DNA of 64,000 bases from Azotobacter vinelandii CA (GTDB lineage: Bacteria > Pseudomonadota > Gammaproteobacteria > Pseudomonadales > Pseudomonadaceae), in the NCBI RefSeq assembly GCF_000380335.1, contig NC_021149.1:1846001-1910000 (forward strand), written 5' to 3'. Both the position numbers and the translations under genes were made by a program. Within the stretch, counting starts at the first letter, position 1, and each line of letters opens with the position of its first letter. The notes below the pieces were generated by a model. The model worked only from the letters and a program-made list of their open reading frames with translations. It was not told where the DNA came from and did no database searches. Below, in pieces: positions 55,628-64,000 of this stretch.

Positions 55628-55891
55628 GCTTCGTCGCTCCTGGGAAATGAGCAAACCGTTCTCCTCGATGTCTTTCCGGCAGAGGGAGTGCTTGCATCCG
55701 CTGCGTGATGAAACCACGGTCGGCATGATGAGGCTCATTGGGTAGACTGCCCGGGTGCGGGACAGAGTTCCCCGGCATCGACCGGCTGTGCTGGTCGTCG
55801 AGATTGCAGTCGGCTGCCGGACGGGCCAGCATGTCCGGTCCGAAACCGGGCTTTGCGTGACAGCCTGTTCAGCCGTCGAGAGATTTTCCCC

Positions 55892-57700
55892 ATGAGCCAA
55901 GACCATTCGGTTTCCGGAGCCGCCCCGCTGCGGCGTGCCCGCGAAGCGCGTGGCGATTTCGCGGTGATCGCCGATCTACTGCCTTATCTGCGTCCCTTCC
56001 TGGGGCGAATACTGCTGGCTCTGGGCCTGGTGTTCGTCGCCAAGCTGTGCAACCTGCTGGTGCCCGTCGTCCTCAAGCGGATCGTCGACGGTCTCAACGT
56101 CGAGCCCAGTCTGCCGATGCTGCCGGTCGGTCTGCTGCTGGCCTATGGGACTTCGCGGATCGGCGTAAGCCTGTTCACGGAACTGCGTCAGGTGGTGTTC
56201 GCCCGGGTCATGGCGCGGACTTCGCGGCAGGTCACTCTCAAGGTGTTCCGTCATCTGCACGGGCTCAGTCTGAAATTCCATCTGGGTCGGCGTACCGGCG
56301 GCGTGGCGCGCGACGTGGAGCGCGGCGGCAGCGCTATCTCCGATCTGCTCGACTGGACCCTGTATTCGATCATTCCGATTTTCCTGGAAGTGATCCTGGT
56401 CACGACCGTGCTGGTCTGGGCCTACGACTGGCGCTTCGCCGCCGTCACTCTGGCTACCCTGCTGGCCTACGGGGGCTGGACTTTCGCCATCACCGAATGG
56501 CGCACCCGCTACTATCGCGCCTCGGTGGAGGCCGATACCCGGGCCAACGAACGGGCGGTCGATTCGCTGCTCAACTACGAGACGGTCAAGTACTTCAATA
56601 ACGAGGAGCACGAGGCGAGTCGCTACGACGAGAGCCTGCACCGTCTGGAGAATGCCAGGGTCAAGTCCACCACCAGCTTGGCCGTGCTCAACCTCGGCCA
56701 GGTCGTACTGGTCTCGATCGGCGTCACCGCGATGATGTGGCTGGCCGCCGCCGGGGTGGTCGGCGGCAGCATGACGGTCGGCGACCTGGTGCTGGTCAAC
56801 GCCTATCTGTTGCAGCTCTCCGCGCCGCTGTTCCTGCTGGGAATGATGTACCGCGAAGTGAAGCAGGCGCTGACCAACATGGAGCGTTTGTTCGGTCTGC
56901 TCGACGAGCGCCAGGACGTGCAGGATTCGCCGGATGCCGGGCCGCTGGTCGCTACCCGGCCGAGCGTGCGCTTCGAGGCGGTGCGCTTCGGCTACGACCC
57001 GCGTCGGCAGATCCTGCACGATGTGGATTTCGAGATCCCGGCGGGTGGTACCGTGGCTGTGGTGGGACACTCGGGGTCGGGCAAGTCGACCCTGGCCCGT
57101 TTGCTGTACCGCTTCTACGACGTCGACGGCGGAGCCATCCTCATCGATGGCCGGGATATCCGCCGACTGACCCAGGCTTCGTTGCGCGGGACCATCGCCA
57201 TCGTTCCCCAGGATACCGTGCTGTTCAACGACAGCATCTTCTACAACATCCGTTATGGTCGCCCGGAGGCCAGTCGCGAGGAGGTGGAGGCCGCGGCCCG
57301 CGCCGCGCACATCCATGCGTTCATCCGGAGCCTGCCCGACGGCTACGATACCCAGGTGGGCGAGCGTGGCCTGAAGCTCTCCGGTGGCGAGAAGCAGCGC
57401 GTGGCGATTGCCCGGGCGATCCTGAAGAATCCCGGCATCCTGATCTTCGACGAGGCTACTTCCGCGCTGGATTCCCAGTCCGAGCGGGCCATCCAGGCCG
57501 AACTCGAGCATATCCAGCGCGGTCGCACCACTCTGGTCATCGCCCATCGCCTATCCACGGTGATGAATGCCGACCAGATCCTGGTGATGGACGGTGGGCG
57601 GATCGTCGAGCGTGGCAGCCATGACGATCTGCTGGCCCGGGATGGCCACTATGCACGGATGTGGCAGTTGCAGCAGCGAGAGGCGGAGCGGGCAGGCTGA
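55892..57700 (+). CDS. Atm1/ABCB7-type ABC exporter
   Basis: A 602-residue half-size exporter: six membrane helices, then a nucleotide-binding domain with GHSGSGKST, signature LSGGEKQR and Walker B LIFDEATSALD. The Atm1-type blocks (RRTGGVARDVERGGSAISDL, NYETVKYFNNEEHEA) are clear. Bacterial Atm1 relatives export glutathione-metal or glutathione-polysulfide compounds; the substrate here is unverified. ATG 55892 is preferred over the GTG at 55853 for its position after GAGAG. Placement beside ergothioneine genes is suggestive only. Confidence 0.9.
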   Translation: MSQDHSVSGAAPLRRAREARGDFAVIADLLPYLRPFLGRILLALGLVFVAKLCNLLVPVVLKRIVDGLNVEPSLPMLPVGLLLAYGTSRIGVSLFTELRQVVFARVMARTSRQVTLKVFRHLHGLSLKFHLGRRTGGVARDVERGGSAISDLLDWTLYSIIPIFLEVILVTTVLVWAYDWRFAAVTLATLLAYGGWTFAITEWRTRYYRASVEADTRANERAVDSLLNYETVKYFNNEEHEASRYDESLHRLENARVKSTTSLAVLNLGQVVLVSIGVTAMMWLAAAGVVGGSMTVGDLVLVNAYLLQLSAPLFLLGMMYREVKQALTNMERLFGLLDERQDVQDSPDAGPLVATRPSVRFEAVRFGYDPRRQILHDVDFEIPAGGTVAVVGHSGSGKSTLARLLYRFYDVDGGAILIDGRDIRRLTQASLRGTIAIVPQDTVLFNDSIFYNIRYGRPEASREEVEAAARAAHIHAFIRSLPDGYDTQVGERGLKLSGGEKQRVAIARAILKNPGILIFDEATSALDSQSERAIQAELEHIQRGRTTLVIAHRLSTVMNADQILVMDGGRIVERGSHDDLLARDGHYARMWQLQQREAERAG

Positions 57701-57761
57701 GTCGGGGCCTTTCCAAAGGGGCGAAGTTTTCCTGGAACACTGCGTGCCGTGAGGTACGGCC

Positions 57762-57782
57762 AGCCGGCTTCGCGCCGGCTGA
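57762..57782. terminator. Hairpin between convergent exporter and LysR genes
   Basis: The stem CAGCCGGC/GCCGGCTG with a TTCGC loop is a likely bidirectional terminator, but no T-run follows. Confidence 0.5.
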
Positions 57783-57792
57783 TGCGGTGGGA

Positions 57793-58713
57793 TCAGGTTG
57801 CCAGAACGATTCCCCGTTCCTGGAGTTCTTCGAGGTTCGATCGGATGAATTGAATCAATGCGCGAATGGCAGGTGTCATGGCCCGGTGCGGTGGGGTGAG
57901 TGCCAGCAGGGGAAGGGCTGGCGGTTCGTGAGCTTCGAACAGCCGGAGCAGCCGGCCGCTGGCCAAGTCTCCGGCGCAGGCATAGAACGGCAGATGGGCC
58001 AGGCCGAGCCCGTTGCGCGCGGCGTCGAGGAGAAGCGGCAGGTTGTCGCTGCTGAAACAGGATTGGCGCAGCAGTCGCGGCGCGGCATTGCGCAGCAGCC
58101 ATGGGCGAATGGCCTGCGGCGGACCGAAGCCGAGGCAGTTCCGGTCGTCCAACTCGTCGGGATGCCGGAGGTGGCCGAGCTTTTTACAGAGTTCCGGACT
58201 GGCGACTGTGACGAAGTGAACCTGACCTATGGGGTGCGCAACGATATCGGCGCTGTCTGGCGGTTGTCCCTCGAGATAGAGAAGCAAGTCGTGGCGCTGT
58301 AGCGATAGCTCCGCATGGTTGCTATGCAACCCCAAGGCGAGCCTTACCTTGGGTTGACTGCTCGCGAAGCCGAGCAGGAGTTCGCCCAGCACTTCCTGCA
58401 GTAGACTGGGAACGGCGAGGCGGATCAGTCCGGATGGGCCGCCTTGCACTTCCCGTGCGGCTCCCTCGGCAGCTTCGGTGGCGGCCAGTATGCCCAATGC
58501 GTGCCGGTACACCTGTTCGCCGGTACTGGTCATCGCAAAGCTGCGGGTACTGCGGTTCAGCAGGCGCACTCCCAATCGCTGCTCGAGTTCGATGATGCGT
58601 CGGCTCAGACGTGAGCGAGGAATGCCTGTTTCGGCGGCTGCTGCCGTGAAGCCGCCGGCTTCGATGACGCGGACTAATAGGTAGAAGTCGGAAACATTGT
58701 TCAGGGTATCCAT
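57793..58713 (-). CDS. LysR family transcriptional regulator
   Basis: A 306-residue LysR regulator with the DNA-binding helix-turn-helix (FTAAAAETGIPRSRLSRRII) and a substrate-binding domain. ATG 58713 (MDTLNNVSDFYLLVR) matches the usual family start; an open extension to 58749 is ignored. No divergent gene follows upstream within 490 bases, so its usual neighbour target is missing here. Confidence 0.9.
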   Translation of the reverse strand: MDTLNNVSDFYLLVRVIEAGGFTAAAAETGIPRSRLSRRIIELEQRLGVRLLNRSTRSFAMTSTGEQVYRHALGILAATEAAEGAAREVQGGPSGLIRLAVPSLLQEVLGELLLGFASSQPKVRLALGLHSNHAELSLQRHDLLLYLEGQPPDSADIVAHPIGQVHFVTVASPELCKKLGHLRHPDELDDRNCLGFGPPQAIRPWLLRNAAPRLLRQSCFSSDNLPLLLDAARNGLGLAHLPFYACAGDLASGRLLRLFEAHEPPALPLLALTPPHRAMTPAIRALIQFIRSNLEELQERGIVLAT

Positions 58714-59203
58714 ATGGGGAAGGCCTATCCATGAGCAAAAAGCGATCATCCATCACTCTCGGCAGTGGGACGGCTTTCTCCATGCCAGTCAGGGGGCTGT
58801 TGGTTCCACGTCTTAGTGAGTGTAGTTAGCGATACTCATAAATCGAGTTACTTTTCCGTTACGGAGGGAGGCAAAGGTGCCCCGTCGCCTTGGAATATCC
58901 AGGAATGGAACCGTCGTCGCCTGGCATCAAGAGGTGTCCGGGACGGGGGGGGGCGCGGTTATGGTTGCCAGGCTCTCTTGGTACAAGGCGGAGGGCATTG
59001 TGATGTCAAGTATGCCGGTCTGACTGACTATTCATCTACGGACTGCGGTCCATGTGCTGAGCGAGCGGGTGCGTGATCATTCTGCAACCGCGAACAAGCT
59101 TGACCCGCTTGCTCAGGATGGGAACCGGGGATGTGTCGAACCTGCACTATACGGCAGGTTTCGAGGCGCCTTCCCCCGCATGGCTTGTCGAGATTTCCGC
59201 GAT
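58714..59203. other. 490-bp stretch without a supported gene
   Basis: Short open frames exist on both strands, but none has a recognised motif, good composition and ribosome-binding site together. It is more A+T-rich than most of the window. Confidence 0.4.
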
Positions 59204-59446
59204 CTATCTCTGCTCGGACCCGGTTTCAGGCTCCGACGGAGCAGGGGTAGTCGGCGGGACAGTAGACGGGGCAGGCGTAGTAGTGGGCGCAGGTGGGGTG
59301 GGCTCCGACGGCCTCTCCTCGGTGGTGGGACTCGATGGCGGAGTGGCTGGAGCGGCGGGCGACGCTTTCTCGTCTTTCGACGAGTCACAGGCTGCCAGAC
59401 CCAAGGTGGCTGCCAGCAGTACGGCATAAGCAAGGGATTTGTGCAT
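59204..59446 (-). CDS. Small Pro/Thr/Ser-rich lipoprotein
   Basis: An 80-residue predicted lipoprotein. A signal peptide (SLAYAVLLAATLGLAAC) ends in the lipobox LAAC, followed by a low-complexity region of Pro, Thr, Ser and Glu (APATPPSSPTTEERPSEPTP and similar). There is no globular domain. Such tails often span the periplasm or tether proteins. AAGGAG lies six bases before the ATG. The function is unknown. Confidence 0.75.
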   Translation of the reverse strand: MHKSLAYAVLLAATLGLAACDSSKDEKASPAAPATPPSSPTTEERPSEPTPPAPTTTPAPSTVPPTTPAPSEPETGSEQR

Positions 59447-59789
59447 GGAGGTCTCCTTCGATGAGCGATCACGCTATCCAGTTCGAGCATGCCGATCCCC
59501 CGAAGTTCAATGGGGGATTGTACCGGTTCTCATGGGGGTTTCTGGTATCCGGCGGAGTATTGATTCAGCAGTCGCTTTATAAGTATGCATTTGGGGCTAT
59601 TTAAAATAATAATTACAGGTTTACGACTTGTGAATTCATTCTGGGTCTGGTCGCCCAGATTGTATCATTGCAACTTTTTCAAGGTTGATGCAGGTATGGG
59701 TGGTTGCGGGAAAGACGAATTCATTTGGGACGCGTAGGATGGGCTCGGCCTGGCAATACTCCGTATGCTGATGCTTCGTCTATCTATAG

Positions 59790-60059
59790 GGTTCTGAGTC
59801 CAGTTTCGAAAAGCTTGCCGACCGGCTGCATTACCGCAATGGAAAAATAGATCTTCACTTTGACTCAGAAGAGATACTCTTGCCTATGCAGTCGGGGCTG
59901 CTTGATGCGCCGCTTTGCAACGAAATCACTCCAGTTGTATGGGCTTTTTCGTGTGTTGCTCCCAAGCCAAGTATATGGGGATCAAATAAGATCTTCATTG
60001 ATGGCAAGCTGCAACATTTTCTGGTGAAGCTGAACAAGGATACGTCGCGTGACCGGCAG
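59790..60059 (+). pseudogene. Orphan fragment of an unrecognised coding sequence
   Basis: A reading frame of about 90 codons with coding-like composition (includes HFDSEEILLPMQSGLLDAP and KPSIWGSNKIFIDGKLQHFL) and no proper start. A stop codon at 59787 closes it on the left, and on the right it runs into the IS630 relic. It looks like the middle or end of a lost gene. I do not recognise the family. Third codon positions are A/T-rich compared with the core genes. Confidence 0.45.
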
Positions 60060-60060
60060 G

Positions 60061-60593
60061 TCAGTGGTGCCATGGCGGATGGTAGCCGTGGGTCACGCCA
60101 GCCCCATGGGCAGCATGGGCCTGGTGCGCTGCAACGCCTGGCACGGGCTCTTCTTGCCGACACGCGGCCAGGTACAACCCGACGATGTCGCGCACCTTCG
60201 TGACGAAGTACGGGGCGTTGGAACGTTCGAAGTGATTGCTGCGATGCGGTTGCACACCAAAGAGGTCGAAGTAGCGCGGCCTGGCTCCTGGAGATTCCAC
60301 TGGCCTGGGCCGCTGTACGCACGCGCCAATGCGTGGCTGGGTCGGGTGGAGCGTTGAGGACCTTGTCGAGCAAGGCTGCAACGGCCACGTCATCCATAGG
60401 TACATGGCCGACCCGATTTGGCCTTTTCATGCAGACCCGTCAGACCGTATTGGGCGCAGCGCTTTTTCCTGTGCGATATCGAGGGCAGGCTGATGCCGCC
60501 CCGTTGGGCGATCCGGGCGTTGGTCACACCCTCTGCCGCCAGCAGAGCAATGCGGGCTCGGCGCACCAGTGAGTGCGATGGCGAGCGACTCAT
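60061..60593 (-). pseudogene. Decayed IS630-family transposase fragment
   Basis: Minus-strand pieces in changing frames match an IS630-type transposase. The N-terminal helix-turn-helix is in RARIALLAAEGVTNARIAQR and CAQYGLTGLHEKAKSGRP (about 60390-60593). After a shift comes DDVAVAALLDKVLNAPPDPA, then FGVQPHRSNHFERSNAPYFV and RDIVGLYL, and then KKSPCQALQRTRPMLPMG. The normal VDEKSQ-type catalytic aspartate reads VGKKSP. At least four frame changes are needed, and the C-terminal half is absent. It is inactive. Confidence 0.75.
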
Positions 60594-60794
60594 CGATTGC
60601 AGCTGCGCGCTCGTCTTGCAAAGGCGTGATGCGGACATGAGGCCTTCCACGGACGAAAGGATGCCTCTCGGAGCTGCCTCACATACGTCTCTTGCAGGAC
60701 CGCGCACCGGGGGAGGGCGGGTCCACCAGCTCCAGGCTCAGCCCCCAGAGCGTCCGGTCGATCGAGTTGCTCCATCTCCAAGACTGATCCGTCG

Positions 60795-60822
60795 CTTGAA
60801 ATCTCGTCTTGACGCCCCATTT
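60795..60822 (+). promoter_or_regulatory. Sigma-32 (heat-shock) promoter of htpG
   Basis: CTTGAAA at 60795-60801 and CCCCATTT at 60815-60822 with a 13-base spacer match the sigma-32 consensus closely. It lies 53 bases upstream of the htpG start codon. Confidence 0.85.
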
Positions 60823-60874
60823 AGGGGAGTCACTAGAGTTGCAATATATGCCATCTGTATGGAGTCAGACGACC

Positions 60875-62782
60875 ATGAGTGTGGATACTCAAAAAGAAAC
60901 GCTGGGCTTCCAGGCCGAGGTGAAGCAGTTGCTTCATCTGATGATTCATTCGCTCTATTCCAACAAGGAAATCTTTCTCCGCGAGTTGATTTCCAATGCT
61001 TCCGATGCGGCCGACAAATTGCGTTTCGAGGCCCTGTCCAGGCCTGAGCTGCTTGAGGATGATGCGGAGCTGAAAATTCGCATCAGCTTTGACAAGGAGG
61101 CCAGGACCGTTACGCTTGAGGACAATGGCATCGGCATGAGCCGAGAAGACGCAATCCTCCATCTGGGAACCATCGCCAAATCCGGGACTGCTGATTTCCT
61201 GAAGAGCCTCTCGGGTGATCAGAAAAAAGACTCCCATCTGATCGGGCAGTTTGGTGTGGGGTTCTATTCTGCTTTTATCGTCGCCGAAAAGGTCGAGGTA
61301 TTCAGTCGTCGGGCCGGACTGCCGGCCAGCGAAGGGGTGCATTGGGCATCGCAGGGCGAGGGTGATTTCGAGGTCTCGTCGATCGAGAAGCCCGAGAGGG
61401 GTACCAGAATCGTCCTGCACTTGAAGGAGGGGGAGGAGGAGTTCGCCGATGGATGGCGCTTGCGCAATATTGTAAGGAAGTACTCCGATCATATCGCTTT
61501 GCCCATTGAATTGCCAAAAGAGCATTTCAGTGATGATAAAGAGGATCGCTCGGCCTCAATCGAGTGGGAAACCGTAAATCGCGCCAGCGCCTTGTGGACT
61601 CGGCCTCGTAGCGAAATAAAGGACAATGAGTATCAAGAGTTCTACAAGCATATCGCTCATGACTTTCAGGATGCTCTGACCTGGACCCACAACAAGGTCG
61701 AAGGCAAGCTGGAGTACACCTCACTGCTTTATGTACCGAGCCACGCCCCCTTCGATCTCTATCACCGCGATGCACCTAAAGGGTTGAAGCTTTATGTGCA
61801 ACGTGTATTCATCATGGATCAGGCTGATGAGTTTCTCCCTTTGTACTTGCGCTTCGTCAAGGGGGTAGTGGATTCCAATGATCTATCATTGAACGTATCC
61901 CGTGAAATCCTGCAGAAGGCCCCCGTCATCGACTCGATGAAGTTCGTGCTGACAAAGCGTGTGCTGGATGTGCTGGAAAAACTGGCTAAGAGCGAGCCGG
62001 AAAAATACAAGACTTTCTGGGGGGCTTTCGGTCAGGTACTCAAGGAGGGGCCGGCGGAGGACTTCGCTAACAGAGAGCGTATCGCGGGCCTTCTACGATT
62101 CGCTTCTACGAGGGATGAGTCCGGCGAACAGAGTGTTGCCCTGGCGGATTACGTGGAGCGGATGCGTGAAGGACAGGATAAAATCTATTACCTCACAGGC
62201 GAAAGCCATATCCAGATAGAAAACAGTCCCCATCTTGAAATTTTCCGCAAGAAGGGGATTGAGGTACTGCTGTTGACTGATCGCATTGATGAGTGGTTGA
62301 TGGGGTACCTTACTGATTTTAGTGGCAAGCAATTTGTGGATGTTGCTCGCGGTGATCTCAACCTTGGCAAGTTGGACACAGATGAAGACAGGCAGGCTCA
62401 GAATGAAGCCGCCAAGGCCAAGGAAGGGCTGATCGAGCGCTTGAAGTCAGTACTGGACGATCAAGTGACCGAGGTACGGGTGTCGCATCGCTTGACCGAG
62501 TCGCCGGCGATTCTGGCTCTTGGCGAGCAGGACCTTGGCTTGCAGATGCGTCAGATTCTCGAGGCTAGTGGACAAAAGGTTCCGGAAGCGAAGCCGATTT
62601 TCGAGATCAACCCCGCGCATCCGCTGATTTTGAAGCTGGACACCGAGGTCGATGAGGACCGCTTCAAGGACTTCGCGCTGGTCATTTTCGATCAGGCCGT
62701 ACTGGCGGCGGGTAATGGCTTGAAGAATCCCGCTGATTATGTGCAGCGCCTGAATCGGTTGCTGGTGGAGTTATCTGCCTGA
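60875..62782 (+). CDS. htpG: Chaperone HtpG (Hsp90)
   Basis: A 635-residue bacterial Hsp90. ATP-binding N-terminal motifs are intact: [31 protein letters not shown] and [14 protein letters not shown]. The middle domain ([18 protein letters not shown]) and the C-terminal dimer domain complete it. It refolds and matures client proteins in stress. ATG 60875 gives [15 protein letters not shown], the family start. Transcription should be heat-inducible through the sigma-32 promoter just upstream. Its codon use is clearly more A/T-rich than that of most genes in the window. Confidence 0.96.
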   Translation: MSVDTQKETLGFQAEVKQLLHLMIHSLYSNKEIFLRELISNASDAADKLRFEALSRPELLEDDAELKIRISFDKEARTVTLEDNGIGMSREDAILHLGTIAKSGTADFLKSLSGDQKKDSHLIGQFGVGFYSAFIVAEKVEVFSRRAGLPASEGVHWASQGEGDFEVSSIEKPERGTRIVLHLKEGEEEFADGWRLRNIVRKYSDHIALPIELPKEHFSDDKEDRSASIEWETVNRASALWTRPRSEIKDNEYQEFYKHIAHDFQDALTWTHNKVEGKLEYTSLLYVPSHAPFDLYHRDAPKGLKLYVQRVFIMDQADEFLPLYLRFVKGVVDSNDLSLNVSREILQKAPVIDSMKFVLTKRVLDVLEKLAKSEPEKYKTFWGAFGQVLKEGPAEDFANRERIAGLLRFASTRDESGEQSVALADYVERMREGQDKIYYLTGESHIQIENSPHLEIFRKKGIEVLLLTDRIDEWLMGYLTDFSGKQFVDVARGDLNLGKLDTDEDRQAQNEAAKAKEGLIERLKSVLDDQVTEVRVSHRLTESPAILALGEQDLGLQMRQILEASGQKVPEAKPIFEINPAHPLILKLDTEVDEDRFKDFALVIFDQAVLAAGNGLKNPADYVQRLNRLLVELSA

Positions 62783-62903
62783 GCGTTTGAGCCAGGCTCC
62801 ATGACTCGGAACGGGACGCGGCTCAAATCGCTCATTGTCGAGCGAAAGTTGTGATTCTTGGGAAGTGGGTGGGTAATTTAGGTGCCCAGAAGACAGAAAA
62901 TGG

Positions 62904-62931
62904 TTGACGTCCTGTTTTCAGGTCCTATAAT
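62904..62931 (+). promoter_or_regulatory. rRNA operon promoter P1
   Basis: TTGACG (62904-62909) and TATAAT (62926-62931) are separated by 16 bases and followed by GCGCCCC, a GC-rich discriminator typical of stringently controlled rRNA promoters. Confidence 0.8.
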
Positions 62932-63041
62932 GCGCCCCACTTTCCGCCCAGCAGGGCAAGCCCTTGAAAATCAAAGGGTTGGCCGTGAGGCAGGGCAGGA
63001 AAGGGTCAGCGAAGCGGATGCGAAACACGTATCGAAACGCT

Positions 63042-63069
63042 TGACAGGTTCACGGGCTGCGGTAGAATG
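63042..63069 (+). promoter_or_regulatory. rRNA operon promoter P2
   Basis: TTGACA (63042-63047) and TAGAAT (63064-63069) are separated by 16 bases, followed by a GC-rich discriminator. Confidence 0.75.
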
Positions 63070-63102
63070 CGCGGCCTCGGACGGGGAAGCCCGGTCGAAA
63101 CG

Positions 63103-63113
63103 CTCTTTAACAA
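63103..63113 (+). promoter_or_regulatory. boxA antitermination site of the rRNA leader
   Basis: GCTCTTTAACA is the conserved boxA that recruits NusB/S10 for rRNA antitermination. Confidence 0.85.
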
Positions 63114-63252
63114 AGTGGAATCAAGCAATTCGTGTGGGCGCTTGTGGCAAGCCTGGCATCGCAAGACAGTCAGCAAGTCCAAGCGACTCGTGAATTCATG
63201 AGTTATGGCGATTGCTGAGCCAAGTTTGGGATCTTAGGGTCCGAACGAATTG

Positions 63253-64000
<748 letters not shown>

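Noticed and set aside
59640..59790. 5' continuation of the orphan frame
   Set aside because: The frame is closed by TAG at 59787 and other frames upstream show no continuing similarity.
60800..60875. Start of htpG at 60809 (22 residues longer)
   Set aside because: It would put the start codon inside the sigma-32 promoter; the ATG at 60875 gives the family N terminus.

Overview
The window is high-GC gammaproteobacterial chromosome. The partial 16S rRNA at the right edge and the gene set (Pseudomonas-type rlmKL, rmf, 180-kDa NAD-glutamate dehydrogenase, OprD porin) point to the Pseudomonadaceae. The group II intron and the 16S sequence would fit Azotobacter or a close Pseudomonas relative, but the species cannot be fixed from the sequence alone. 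Most of the window is ordinary, densely packed core genome.

Layout, left to right. 1-545 is the 3' end of a sensor kinase. A roughly 294-bp MITE-like element separates it from a HIT protein and slyX. After a repeat-rich, AT-rich intergenic stretch comes a four-gene peptide/nickel-type ABC importer operon (2078-7318), then a DUF1315/DUF2797 pair, pepN and a succinate/acetate-type CoA-transferase. A 1.85-kb group II intron with its reverse transcriptase sits directly behind the terminator of the CoA-transferase gene. On the minus strand follow a DUF3144 gene, the complete moxR-DUF58-DUF4381-batA-batB/C-batD operon (15677-22433), and an acvB/virJ-mprF pair for lysyl-phosphatidylglycerol metabolism. 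NAD-glutamate dehydrogenase (gdhB) reads divergently.

31.5-43.8 kb holds a small unknown protein, an alpha/beta hydrolase, pyrD, rmf, rlmKL, dacB, a frameshifted FUSC-type membrane protein, a dGTPase-like gene, a yqjD/yqjE-type membrane operon, a glutaredoxin-like protein and a nuclease-fold protein that lacks two catalytic arginines. 44-49.5 kb has a VanZ-like protein, an unknown protein, an apparent relic of a type I-E CRISPR array, a dienelactone-hydrolase-like enzyme, an OprD-type porin and a FemAB/GNAT-like protein. 49.5-57.7 kb has a periplasmic cyclophilin, a LysR-azoR divergent pair, a DEAD-box helicase, ergothioneine genes egtD-egtB and an Atm1-type ABC exporter.

From about 58.7 kb base composition shifts toward A+T. 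This part holds a LysR gene, a small Pro/Thr-rich lipoprotein, an orphan fragment of an unrecognised gene, a decayed IS630-family transposase and htpG behind a near-consensus sigma-32 promoter. The window ends in an rRNA operon with tandem promoters, boxA and the first 748 bases of 16S rRNA.

I found no clear new multi-gene system. The most interesting non-routine signals are the CRISPR-like relic near 45.6 kb, the MITE near 0.6-0.9 kb, the intron placed behind a terminator, the AT-rich dyad region before the ABC importer, the catalytically altered nuclease-fold protein and the IS-truncated orphan reading frame near 59.8 kb.
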